Assembly (NCBI GenBank): GCA_946490455.1
Contig: CAMLXE010000128.1
Location: 1 to 5,623, forward strand
Direction: 5' to 3'
DNA length: 5,623 nucleotides
Source of the DNA: an uncultured Desulfovibrio sp.
GTDB taxonomy: Bacteria; Desulfobacterota; Desulfovibrionia; Desulfovibrionales; Desulfovibrionaceae
Below the pieces are notes generated by a model that did not search any database, was not told where the DNA came from, and saw only the letters and a list, made by a program, of their open reading frames with translations. The position numbers and the translations under genes are program-made. Shown here one piece after another: positions 1 through 5,531 of this stretch (the first letter of the stretch is position 1; each line of letters begins with the position of its first letter).

Positions 1-508
1 TCTGTTCTTCGGGGGGCAGCAGGGGAAGCGTCTTGCGCAGGGCGGGGGTCAGAACAGGCCATTGCCGCCAGCAGGAATCCGTACTGAGCGTTTCCCGGCT
101 GGTGAGGTCCGGCCATGCCGGCTCTTCCTCTTCAGGTTTTTCAAAGGACAGGGAAGGCCCTTCGCGCAGGTCCAGAATCAGCCAGAGTTCGGAATCGGCG
201 GCAACGCGCAGACAGAGGCGGCGTTCCGGCCAGTTGATGCAGGTATCAATGACACGCCTGTCGGCAAGATACTTGCGCAGACGCATGACTGGTGCGGGAG
301 GCTGTGTTCCTACAGGAATCTTGTGGGAAGAAAGAAAGAGAAAGGGGTCCTTACGACCCGATTTCAGAAAGAGGAACTGCTTTTTTCCGCCACAGTACAG
401 GGTAAAAAAGGTGACGTCGGAAGCGGGCTGATGAATCTTTTCGATCCTGCTTCCCATGAGTGCCGGAGCAAGCTCATCGCAGAGGCGACGAAATACATGA
501 CAATCCAT
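1..508 (-). CDS. NFACT/RqcH-family protein (fibronectin-binding protein A-like), 5' part only
   Basis: This frame stays open from an ATG at 508-506 to the left edge: 169 codons with no stop, so the gene is cut by the window. The start is MDCHVFRRLCDELAPALMGS, followed by RIEKIHQP (21-28), a Lys/Phe-rich strand region (42-59) and PPAPVMRLRKYLADRR (about 70-85). This is the typical beginning of the NFACT-N domain. Family members (bacterial RqcH, eukaryotic NEMF/Rqc2) bind large ribosomal subunits carrying a stuck peptidyl-tRNA; RqcH recruits tRNA-Ala to add an alanine tail. The position that is Asp97-Arg98 in Bacillus RqcH appears here as Glu95-Arg96 (hand alignment). GAGG lies 7 bases before the ATG. 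The gene follows dksA on the same strand after 58 bases, so it is probably cotranscribed. The coiled-coil and C-terminal NFACT-R domains would lie outside the window, so tailing activity cannot be judged. Residues about 115-169 are acidic and proline-rich and look poorly conserved. Confidence 0.85.
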   Translation of the reverse strand, partial: MDCHVFRRLCDELAPALMGSRIEKIHQPASDVTFFTLYCGGKKQFLFLKSGRKDPFLFLSSHKIPVGTQPPAPVMRLRKYLADRRVIDTCINWPERRLCLRVAADSELWLILDLREGPSLSFEKPEEEEPAWPDLTSRETLSTDSCWRQWPVLTPALRKTLPLLPPEEQ

Positions 509-539
509 GAGATTACCTCGTATCGTCGCCTCGTCGAAC

Positions 540-556
540 CCGTCGTGAGCCGACGG
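540..556. repeat. Short perfect hairpin between dksA and the NFACT gene
   Basis: CCGTCG (540-545) and CGACGG (551-556) form a 6-base-pair stem with a 5-base loop. It sits inside the 58-base gap between the two minus-strand genes. In the minus-strand transcript no U-run follows it, so it is not a terminator in that direction and should allow cotranscription. On the plus strand it is followed by AATGTTTTT, which resembles a weak terminator, but no plus-strand gene leads into it. It may be an intercistronic structure that affects processing or NFACT translation, or it may be chance. Further CGTCG copies nearby (524-535) make this a locally repetitive stretch. Confidence 0.45.
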
Positions 557-566
557 AATGTTTTTG

Positions 567-929
567 CTATTCGCCCCGGATATCTTCGCCTTCTTCCTGC
601 CGGCTCTTGCAGTTGATGCAGAGCTTGGTAACAGGACGGGCCTTCAGACGGGCGATGCTGATTTCTTCACCGCAATCTTCACACAGACCATAGGTCCCGT
701 CGTCAAGACGCTGGAGGGCAGACTGAATCTTGCGGATCAGACGCCGTTCCCGGTCACGAATACGAAGAGTGAAGGCCCGATCTGATTCAGCCGAGGCTCG
801 GTCTGCGGGGTCGGCAAAGAGTTCGTTGCTGTCGGTCAGGTCCTCAATGGTAGAGTCACCCTTGTGTTGTGCTTCTTCCAGCATGCTGGTGAGCAGGGTG
901 CGGAAGTATTCGATATCTTTCTGTTCCAA
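567..929 (-). CDS. dksA: RNA polymerase-binding transcription factor DksA
   Basis: The 120-residue product starts MEQKDIEYFRTLLTSMLEEA and ends in TAG. DksA inserts its coiled coil into the RNA polymerase secondary channel and, with ppGpp, represses rRNA promoters and activates others. The coiled-coil tip motif DxxDxA is intact as Asp40-Pro-Ala-Asp43-Arg-Ala45. The four-cysteine zinc finger is complete: Cys83-x2-Cys86-x17-Cys104-x2-Cys107. The second helix holds RIRDRERRLIRKI (57-69), as in Escherichia coli DksA. The protein is shorter than the E. coli one (151 residues) because the N-terminal extension is missing, which is common outside gammaproteobacteria. I place the start at a TTG (929-927) because AGGAGGT lies just before it and family similarity begins there. 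The frame runs open upstream to an ATG at 1085, but that extension looks unlike protein. The gene is transcribed away from glnA and towards the NFACT gene. Confidence 0.93.
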   Translation of the reverse strand: MEQKDIEYFRTLLTSMLEEAQHKGDSTIEDLTDSNELFADPADRASAESDRAFTLRIRDRERRLIRKIQSALQRLDDGTYGLCEDCGEEISIARLKARPVTKLCINCKSRQEEGEDIRGE

Positions 930-933
930 GTGT

Positions 934-940
934 ACCTCCT
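934..940 (-). promoter_or_regulatory. Strong Shine-Dalgarno site that fixes a TTG start for dksA
   Basis: The minus strand reads AGGAGGT, then ACAC, then TTG. This seven-base match to the anti-Shine-Dalgarno sequence, 4 bases before the TTG, is the main evidence that dksA starts at 929 on a non-ATG codon and not at the distant in-frame ATG. Confidence 0.85.
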
Positions 941-963
941 GGCGGGGTGCTGTGTCGACCGCC
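941..963 (-). repeat. Hairpin abutting the dksA ribosome-binding site
   Basis: In the minus-strand transcript GGCGG (963-959) can pair with CCGCC (945-941), with a 13-base loop. The 3' arm ends directly at the AGGAGGT Shine-Dalgarno sequence. Such a stem beside the binding site could tune dksA translation, but five base pairs is a weak basis and it may be chance. A second small inverted repeat, CTCAC-TTGATT-GTGAG, lies just upstream at 967-982. Confidence 0.35.
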
Positions 964-990
964 TTGCTCACTTGATTGTGAGAGGTCAGA

Positions 991-1019
991 CGTATATACG
1001 AGAATGTTTCCTTCGTAAA
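991..1019 (-). promoter_or_regulatory. Candidate sigma70-type promoter for dksA
   Basis: On the minus strand TTTACG (1019-1014) and TATACG (996-991) are separated by 17 bases, a plausible -35/-10 pair about 60 bases upstream of the dksA start. The -10 lies within the perfect 10-base palindrome CGTATATACG (991-1000), which could also bind a regulator. The match to consensus is only moderate and is based on sequence reading alone. Confidence 0.35.
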
Positions 1020-1070
1020 GTCCCCCTGATGGTATCTTTCATGTCCTGTCTCCGGAGTTCTTTCGTCCTC

Positions 1071-1099
1071 TTCCAATCGGAGCACTCTTGACGTATATT
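1071..1099 (+). promoter_or_regulatory. Candidate promoter for glutamine synthetase gene
   Basis: TTCCAA (1071-1076), a 17-base spacer and TATATT (1094-1099) form a moderate sigma70-like pair 47 bases before the ATG. I saw no convincing sigma54 (GG-N10-GC) element immediately upstream. The 9-mer GACGTATAT at 1090-1098 also occurs at 989-997, at the candidate -10 of the divergent dksA promoter. Confidence 0.35.
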
Positions 1100-1114
1100 G
1101 CCCTCACGTCGTCA
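1089..1114. repeat. Inverted repeat overlapping the glnA promoter region (possible operator)
   Basis: TGACG (1089-1093) is mirrored by CGTCA (1110-1114); an alternative overlapping pairing is GACGT (1090-1094) with ACGTC (1106-1110). The repeat spans the candidate -10 and the likely start of transcription, a usual place for a repressor site. No known regulator motif is recognised. It is listed because of its position, and chance is a real alternative. Confidence 0.3.
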
Positions 1115-1130
1115 CAACGCCTTTTTTCTC

Positions 1131-1136
1131 AAGGAG
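1131..1136 (+). promoter_or_regulatory. Shine-Dalgarno site that selects the glutamine synthetase start
   Basis: AAGGAG lies 9 bases before the ATG at 1146. An in-frame TTG at 1098 would add 16 residues (MPSRRHNAF...) but has no comparable site and would overlap the candidate promoter, so the ATG is preferred. Confidence 0.8.
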
Positions 1137-1145
1137 ATTATTCGC

Positions 1146-3329
1146 ATGAGCGGAAGCAACAACGCCCGCAGTAACGCCATCAGCGCCATCACCAGCTATA
1201 AGCCCGATCTCGCTCCCCTCAACTATATCAGCACCAAGCCGACTGAAATCTATGGAAGCAATGTTTTCAGTGACAAGGTCATGAAGGAACGGTTGCCGAG
1301 AATCGTGTACAAGTCCCTGCGCAAGACCATTGAACAGGGGGTGCAGCTTGATCCTTCGCTTGCGGATATCGTCGCTTCTGCCATGAAGGACTGGGCCATT
1401 GAGAAGGGCGCTACGCACTTTACGCATGTCTTCTATCCTCTGACCGGGCTTTCTGCCGAAAAGCATGACAGTTTTCTGGCCCCGGACGGCATGGGTGGTG
1501 TGATCACCGAATTCAGCGGCAAGATGCTGTGTCAGGGGGAATCCGACGCCTCAAGCTTTCCGTCCGGAGGCCTTCGCAGCACCTTTGAAGCGCGTGGCTA
1601 TACGGCCTGGGATGTCACCAGCCCGGCCTACCTGATGGAATATGTCAGCGGTATCGTACTGTGTATTCCTACCGCCTTCCTGTCCTGGACAGGTGTGGCT
1701 CTTGACCGGAAAACGCCGCTTTTGCGTTCCAATCAGGCCCTCAACAGACAGGCCAGCCGTGTACTTGCCCTTTTTGGGAAAAAGACGGATCTGCCGGTCG
1801 TTTCCTATGCCGGACTGGAACAGGAATTTTTCCTTATTGACCGCAATTTTGTGTTCGGGCGGCCAGACCTGCTGATTGCCGGAAGAACGCTTTTTGGCGC
1901 CAAGCCGGCAAAGGGACAGGAATTTGAGGATCAGTACTATGGTGTCATGCCGCGTCGTGTCATGAGCTGCATGACGGAAACGGAACGCGAACTCTACAAG
2001 CTCGGTGTCCCGGTTCGGACACGGCACAATGAGGTTGCTCCCAGCCAGTATGAAATCGCCCCCGTTTTTGAACCGGGCAACCTTGCCATCGATCATAACC
2101 AGCTGACCATGACCATTCTCAAGAAGGTGGCCAAGAAGCATGGGCTGACCTGCCTGCTGCACGAAAAGCCCTTCCTGGGTATCAACGGTTCGGGCAAGCA
2201 CCTCAACTATTCCATAGGCAATGCCGATGTGGGCAGCCTGTTTGATCCCGGTGAAACGCCGCATGCCAACGCCATGTTCCTTGTGTTCCTGACAGCTGCC
2301 ATTCGCGGTCTCCATAAATATGGAGGGCTGCTCCGTGCCACGGCGGCGGCTGCCTCCAACGATCACCGCCTTGGAGCGCATGAGGCCCCGCCGGCCATCA
2401 TGTCCATGTTCCTCGGGGATCAGCTGACCGATGTGCTGGAACAGTTCCGTATCGGTCGGGTCAAGGGCTCCAAGGGAAAGCGCCTCATGAATGTGGGGGT
2501 GGATACGCTGCCTCCTCTGCCTGCGGATCCTGGCGACAGAAACAGAACCAGCCCCTTTGCCTTTACCGGAAACCGGTTTGAATTCCGTGCGCTTGGTTCA
2601 GGAATGCCCGCATCGGCCTCTCAGGTGGCATTGAATACCATCATGGCCGATTCCCTTGATTTTGCCGCAACCCGGCTGGAAAAGGCCACCGGTGGCGATC
2701 CGGAAAAGCTCCATGCCGCGGTGACGGCCCTGATTCAGGAAATCATGGAAGAACACAGTGCCGTGATCTTCAATGGTGACGGATACTCCGAAGTCTGGCA
2801 GCAGGAGGCCGAACGGCGTGGTCTGCCTCACTATCGGACCACTCCCGAAGCCCTGATGGTCTATACCAGTGCGGAAGTTGTGGATCTCTACACCCGCTAC
2901 GGCGTCCTGTCCCGGCAGGAATTGAAGGCCCGGCAGGAAATCTATCTGGAGCAGTACTGCAAGACCATTCATGCCGAAGCCAATCTCGTTATCCGGATGG
3001 GACGGACCATTGTGTATCCTGCCGGACTGCGCTTCCAGCAGGAACTGCTTCGCTCCTGTCTTGACCTGAAGGCCATGCAGCGTGAACCGGATACCGTCGT
3101 TCTGGATGAAGTCAATGGACTGCTCCATTCCCTGCGTACCAGTCTGGAACATCTGGAATCCTGCCTGGGTGACAGAAGCAGCGACAATGTGCAGGATGCA
3201 CATCATTTCTGTACGGTGATTCTGCCTGCCATGAATGCTGTCCGGGAATGCTCCGACAGACTGGAAGCTCTGGTTCCGGAAGACCTCTGGCCGCTCCCGA
3301 GCTATCAGGAAATGCTGTTCATCAAGTAG
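1146..3329 (+). CDS. glnN: Type III glutamine synthetase (GlnN family)
   Basis: This 727-residue product is close to the usual length of GSIII enzymes and far longer than the about 450-residue GSI. It would catalyse glutamate + NH4+ + ATP to glutamine in the cytoplasm, the main ammonium assimilation step. The N-terminal GSIII-specific part contains KPTEIYGSNVFS (31-42) and HFTHVFYPLTG (91-101). Catalytic motifs follow in order: GLEQEFFLID with metal-binding Glu225 and Glu227, RHNEVAPSQYEIAP (293-306), HEKPFLGINGSGKH (339-352), NDHRLGAHEAPPAI (405-418) and FTGNRFEFR (473-481). The C-terminal helical part (about 500-727) is also typical of GSIII, which forms dodecamers of two hexamers. The GSI adenylylation site is not expected in this class. 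No PII gene or ammonium transporter sits beside it, so the gene seems monocistronic: it has its own promoter region and a strong terminator 20 bases past the stop. Many annotations would simply call it glnA. The reading frame is intact, with no missing active-site motif. Confidence 0.95.
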   Translation: MSGSNNARSNAISAITSYKPDLAPLNYISTKPTEIYGSNVFSDKVMKERLPRIVYKSLRKTIEQGVQLDPSLADIVASAMKDWAIEKGATHFTHVFYPLTGLSAEKHDSFLAPDGMGGVITEFSGKMLCQGESDASSFPSGGLRSTFEARGYTAWDVTSPAYLMEYVSGIVLCIPTAFLSWTGVALDRKTPLLRSNQALNRQASRVLALFGKKTDLPVVSYAGLEQEFFLIDRNFVFGRPDLLIAGRTLFGAKPAKGQEFEDQYYGVMPRRVMSCMTETERELYKLGVPVRTRHNEVAPSQYEIAPVFEPGNLAIDHNQLTMTILKKVAKKHGLTCLLHEKPFLGINGSGKHLNYSIGNADVGSLFDPGETPHANAMFLVFLTAAIRGLHKYGGLLRATAAAASNDHRLGAHEAPPAIMSMFLGDQLTDVLEQFRIGRVKGSKGKRLMNVGVDTLPPLPADPGDRNRTSPFAFTGNRFEFRALGSGMPASASQVALNTIMADSLDFAATRLEKATGGDPEKLHAAVTALIQEIMEEHSAVIFNGDGYSEVWQQEAERRGLPHYRTTPEALMVYTSAEVVDLYTRYGVLSRQELKARQEIYLEQYCKTIHAEANLVIRMGRTIVYPAGLRFQQELLRSCLDLKAMQREPDTVVLDEVNGLLHSLRTSLEHLESCLGDRSSDNVQDAHHFCTVILPAMNAVRECSDRLEALVPEDLWPLPSYQEMLFIK

Positions 3330-3349
3330 CTGTCCGAAAAGGCTTCATG

Positions 3350-3383
3350 AAGGCGGTACGTCATGGCGTGCCGCCTTTTTTTG
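3350..3383 (+). terminator. Intrinsic terminator of the glutamine synthetase gene
   Basis: AAGGCGGTACG (3350-3360) pairs with CGTGCCGCCTT (3367-3377), giving 11 base pairs with one G-U wobble and a 6-base loop. The 3' arm runs directly into a seven-base T-run. It lies 20 bases after the stop codon and is a textbook intrinsic terminator. Confidence 0.92.
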
Positions 3384-3432
3384 TATATCGGCCTGTCTCT
3401 GAAGACCGCTTCCTTTGCGTCAGAACATGATG

Positions 3433-3461
3433 CCCATGCTGTGGACAGAACGTCCAATGGG
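3433..3461. repeat. Bulged hairpin in the glnA-dnaA intergenic region
   Basis: CCCAT (3433-3437) and TGGAC (3442-3446) pair with GTCCA (3452-3456) and ATGGG (3457-3461). This gives ten base pairs with a 4-base bulge on the 5' side and a 5-base loop. No T-run follows, so it is not a terminator. A shorter stem, CTTGC/GCAAG, follows at 3486-3507. Function unknown. Confidence 0.4.
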
Positions 3462-3530
3462 AGCTTCCTCCGGATTTCGGGAAGTCTTGCGCGGACAGGC
3501 GGGCAAGCCGGATTCCGATGCGCTCCTGCT

Positions 3531-3592
3531 GAAGAAAGAAGAGAGTGGGAGGCATCCGTTGGTTATGGAGAGGGACTCTTTCTGTGTTCTTC
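3531..3592. repeat. Long imperfect inverted repeat in the glnA-dnaA intergenic region
   Basis: The purine-rich arm 3531-3546 (GAAGAAAGAAGAGAGT) is largely complementary to the pyrimidine-rich arm 3575-3592, with a few bases bulged and a loop of about 28 bases. In RNA this would be a long stem of about 15 pairs. It may be part of a structured RNA, but low-complexity purine/pyrimidine tracts pair easily by chance. Confidence 0.35.
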
Positions 3593-3920
3593 TGGTCTCT
3601 CTCCGTGCGTGCATGCCATCCTGTGCGCATTCAGGGGCAGAAGACATACGTTTCCTCCTCGCGTGCGCTGCATGTCCGAAAGCTGCCATGCTGATCCCTC
3701 CAGAAGCCTTTTTCAGAGCCGTTCCTGTACGGGTGAAGCCCCCCTTGGATCTTCCTCCGAAAAGGGTGCAGAAAGCGTTTCCTGAGGGAAAGACGCGCAT
3801 GGTGCGCAAGGAAGCAGGCCATTCTCAGGTCTGGAGAGCGGAAGATGCTGCTCGGTAGGGAAGGGGCGGGTGGCCAAAGGCAACCTGAGATTTTCTGTTC
3901 GGATACAGCTTCGTTTTCGG

Positions 3921-3957
3921 AAAATGACAAAACCCCGCAGGGCAGGCGCGCGGGGTT
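3921..3957 (-). terminator. Intrinsic terminator downstream of dnaA
   Basis: AACCCCGC (3931-3938) and GCGGGGTT (3950-3957) form an 8-base-pair GC-rich stem with an 11-base loop, 24 bases past the dnaA stop. In the dnaA direction the stem is followed by an interrupted T-tract (TTGTCATTTT). On the plus strand it is followed by CTTTT, so it may work in both directions. It suggests that dnaA is transcribed alone, without dnaN behind it. Confidence 0.75.
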
Positions 3958-3981
3958 CTTTTGAGAGCGAATGCTGGGAAT

Positions 3982-5373
3982 CTAGTGGCGTTCGATGAGG
4001 GCAAGTGTGCCGGCAATCTGCCGGCCAAGCGGCGATTCCCGCCGCAGTTCGCGTTCAATGGACGCAATGCCCTTGAGTACCGTCGAGTGTCTGCGGCTGA
4101 ACTTGTCCCCAATGGCCTGGAGAGACAGTTCCGTATGTCGTCTGGCCAGATAGAAGATCGTATTGCGAGCCACCACCAGATTCTGCTTGCGACTGCGGGA
4201 AGCCAGCTGTTCCGGAGAAAGCCCGAATCCTTCGCAGACCTTGCGGATAATGGAATCCACATCCAGATAGGGATCATCCTGTGTATATTGGGACAGGATG
4301 TCCTGTGCCATTTCGACCGAAATGGTACAGCCAAGCATCTTGGCCTTGAGAATGAGATTATGAATGCAGCCTTCAAGCTGACGGATATCACCCTTGAGAC
4401 GGCTGGAAAGCAGATCAAGCACCGGATCAGACAGATCCATGTTGCTCTGACTGGCCTTTTCCTGAAGAATCCGGCGCCTGGTTTCGGCATTGGGTTTCTC
4501 GATGCCGGCCATGAAACCGGAACAGAAACGGGAAACCAGATTGTCGTCCACGTTCTTCAGTTCCCTGGGCGTGAACGAACTCGTGAGAATGATACGGCTG
4601 CCACGGTTCTGCAGACTCTTGATGGTGGAAAGCACCTCATCCTGCATCTTTTCCTTTCCCTGCAGGAAATGGACATCTTCCAGAAGCAGGAGATCAAGAT
4701 CCCGAAACCTGTTCTTGAAGCGTTCCGTATCACGGGCACGCAGAGCCTGGACGAAGCAGGTCGAAAATTCTTCGGCAGTCAGATATTCGACTTTGGGATT
4801 AGTGCGATTGCAGCTCTTGCAAACGGCCTGCCCGACGGCCTGTGTGAGGTGGGTCTTGCCCAGTCCGGGACCGGAGCTGAGGAAAAGCGTGTCGGTTGTG
4901 GAATCGCTTCTGCTCAGATCCTGAGCGGCTGCGTAGGCAAGATTGTTGTTGGGACCAACAACAAAATTCTTGAATTCATAGCGCCAGTTGTACTGGCGAT
5001 GGGGCATCTCGATGGGAAAGGCCAGCTGTTCCATGACGGACGGACGAGGCGCCTGCTGCGGAGCGGCTTTTTCCTGCTTGATGGTGTCAGCCATAAGCGG
5101 ACGTGAAACCCGTGCTGAACGCATGGGGCGCTGTTCCTGCGTATCTGCAACAACGGAGACTTCGACCGCATGCCCTGAAACTTCCGAGGCCGCAGCCGAG
5201 ATGGTGTGCAACAGCCGATCCCGAACCCAGGTCGCAACAAAACCGTTGCGGGCGGTCAGGCGCAGGTGTTCCCCTTCCTGATCGGCAACGAGTGGAGCAA
5301 CCCAGACCTTGTAGGTTCCGGGGTCAAGTTTGCTCTGAAGATTATCGCAGATTTCTCGCCACTGACTTTTCAT
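3982..5373 (-). CDS. dnaA: Chromosomal replication initiator protein DnaA
   Basis: The 463-residue product has the full DnaA plan. Domain I (1-75) starts MKSQWREICDNLQSKLDPGT and includes TYKVWVAPL; a variable linker spans about 76-115. The AAA+ domain (about 116-340) contains FVVGPNNNLAYAAA (137-150), Walker A GPGLGKT (168-174), Walker B LLLLEDVHF (228-236), sensor 1 ILTSSFTPREL (262-272), arginine finger Arg282 in LVSRF, and sensor 2 DIRQLEGCIHNL (329-340, Arg331). Domain IV ends with IGDKFSRRHSTVLKG (421-435). DnaA-ATP binds DnaA boxes and unwinds oriC. Two oddities: Walker B reads Glu-Asp where Asp-Asp is usual, and the recognition loop is one residue shorter and lacks the Asp of RDHTT. 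Both may be lineage traits. I start the gene at 5373 because homology begins there; the open frame to 5556 crosses the leader repeats. The Shine-Dalgarno site is weak (AGAAGAA). The gene converges with glnA, and its upstream side faces origin-like DNA. Confidence 0.95.
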   Translation of the reverse strand: MKSQWREICDNLQSKLDPGTYKVWVAPLVADQEGEHLRLTARNGFVATWVRDRLLHTISAAASEVSGHAVEVSVVADTQEQRPMRSARVSRPLMADTIKQEKAAPQQAPRPSVMEQLAFPIEMPHRQYNWRYEFKNFVVGPNNNLAYAAAQDLSRSDSTTDTLFLSSGPGLGKTHLTQAVGQAVCKSCNRTNPKVEYLTAEEFSTCFVQALRARDTERFKNRFRDLDLLLLEDVHFLQGKEKMQDEVLSTIKSLQNRGSRIILTSSFTPRELKNVDDNLVSRFCSGFMAGIEKPNAETRRRILQEKASQSNMDLSDPVLDLLSSRLKGDIRQLEGCIHNLILKAKMLGCTISVEMAQDILSQYTQDDPYLDVDSIIRKVCEGFGLSPEQLASRSRKQNLVVARNTIFYLARRHTELSLQAIGDKFSRRHSTVLKGIASIERELRRESPLGRQIAGTLALIERH

Positions 5374-5401
5374 ACACGGTTCTTCTAGCCGTTGCTCCGG
5401 A

Positions 5402-5442
5402 TTGTGACAAAGCAGATTCACGGAGTTTGTCCCGTGTGACAA
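5402..5442. repeat. TTGT/ACAA inverted-repeat pair in the dnaA leader
   Basis: TTGT-G-ACAA (5402-5410) is a short palindrome. TTGTC-CCGTGT-GACAA (5427-5442) is a spaced one. Both contain TGTGACAA (5403-5410 and 5435-5442), as direct copies exactly 32 bases apart, about three helical turns. This spacing puts both on the same face of the DNA and suits a pair of protein-binding sites controlling dnaA. The regulator is not known to me. Confidence 0.45.
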
Positions 5443-5477
5443 GGGATAGCCTTCCCCCGGAAATGAGTGGCTAACCC
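5443..5477. repeat. Long nested stem-loop in the dnaA leader
   Basis: GGGATAGCC (5443-5451) mirrors GGCTAACCC (5469-5477) with one A-A mismatch, giving eight of nine pairs. The 17-base loop itself contains TTCC-CCC-GGAA (5452-5462), a nested inverted repeat. It lies 70-104 bases before the dnaA start, so it may be a leader RNA structure or an operator. Confidence 0.5.
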
Positions 5478-5487
5478 GCACCTGAAT

Positions 5488-5493
5488 TGTCAA
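5488..5493 (-). promoter_or_regulatory. Consensus -35-like TTGACA upstream of dnaA
   Basis: The minus strand reads a perfect TTGACA here, 115-120 bases before the dnaA start. I could not find a good -10 at 16-18 bases downstream; GCGGG-rich sequence lies there. Either an activator compensates, the real promoter is elsewhere, or the match is chance. Confidence 0.25.
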
Positions 5494-5505
5494 TATTTTG
5501 TAAAT

Positions 5506-5531
5506 AACCACCTGTTCTCTGACAGGTTGTT
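5506..5531. repeat. Inverted repeat between the dnaA leader and the origin-like region
   Basis: ACCTGT (5510-5515) mirrors ACAGGT (5522-5527) around a 6-base loop. After one mismatch the flanks AAC (5506-5508) and GTT (5529-5531) pair as well. Nine of ten positions match, giving a dyad of operator size. No T-run follows on either strand, so a terminator is unlikely. The protein that would bind it is unknown. Confidence 0.45.

Larger units (their letters stand above)
3384..3920. other. About 540-base stretch without a recognisable gene, between convergent glnA and dnaA
   Basis: Open frames exist on both strands, but they overlap each other and lack good ribosome-binding sites. Their translations are rich in Arg, Ser, Cys and Pro and match no family I know. 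The length is unusual for a convergent gene pair, where two terminators would fit in about 100 bases. I see several inverted repeats (3433-3461, 3486-3507, 3531-3592, 3775-3796) but no clear promoter, tRNA, rRNA or mobile-element end. It could hold a small RNA, a decayed gene, or nothing. Confidence 0.6.

Noticed and set aside
62..616. Plus-strand open frames at 33-431 and 62-616
   Set aside because: The minus strand here encodes a clear NFACT-N domain with a ribosome-binding site; the plus frames are low-complexity shadows.
930..1085. Extension of dksA to the ATG at 1085
   Set aside because: The 52 extra residues do not resemble DksA, the stretch holds the divergent promoter region, and AGGAGGT sits exactly before the TTG at 929.
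1551..2381. Minus-strand open frame of 276 codons opposite the glutamine synthetase gene
   Set aside because: It is antisense to the conserved catalytic motifs of GSIII, lacks recognisable domains and is best explained as a shadow frame.
3775..3796. Hairpin GCGT-TTCC / GGAA-ag-ACGC as a terminator
   Set aside because: It has a two-base bulge and no T-run on the plus strand, and no gene leads into it. It is probably a chance stem.
3415..3858. Candidate genes in the glnA-dnaA gap (plus 3363-3785 and 3415-3858, minus 3420-3809 and 3631-3930)
   Set aside because: They overlap on both strands, lack convincing ribosome-binding sites and have Arg/Ser/Cys/Pro-heavy translations without motifs. None is supported over the others.
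3961..5106. Plus-strand open frame of 381 codons opposite dnaA
   Set aside because: It lies wholly antisense to a clear DnaA with all its motifs, and its translation matches no family I recognise. It is a shadow of dnaA codon usage.
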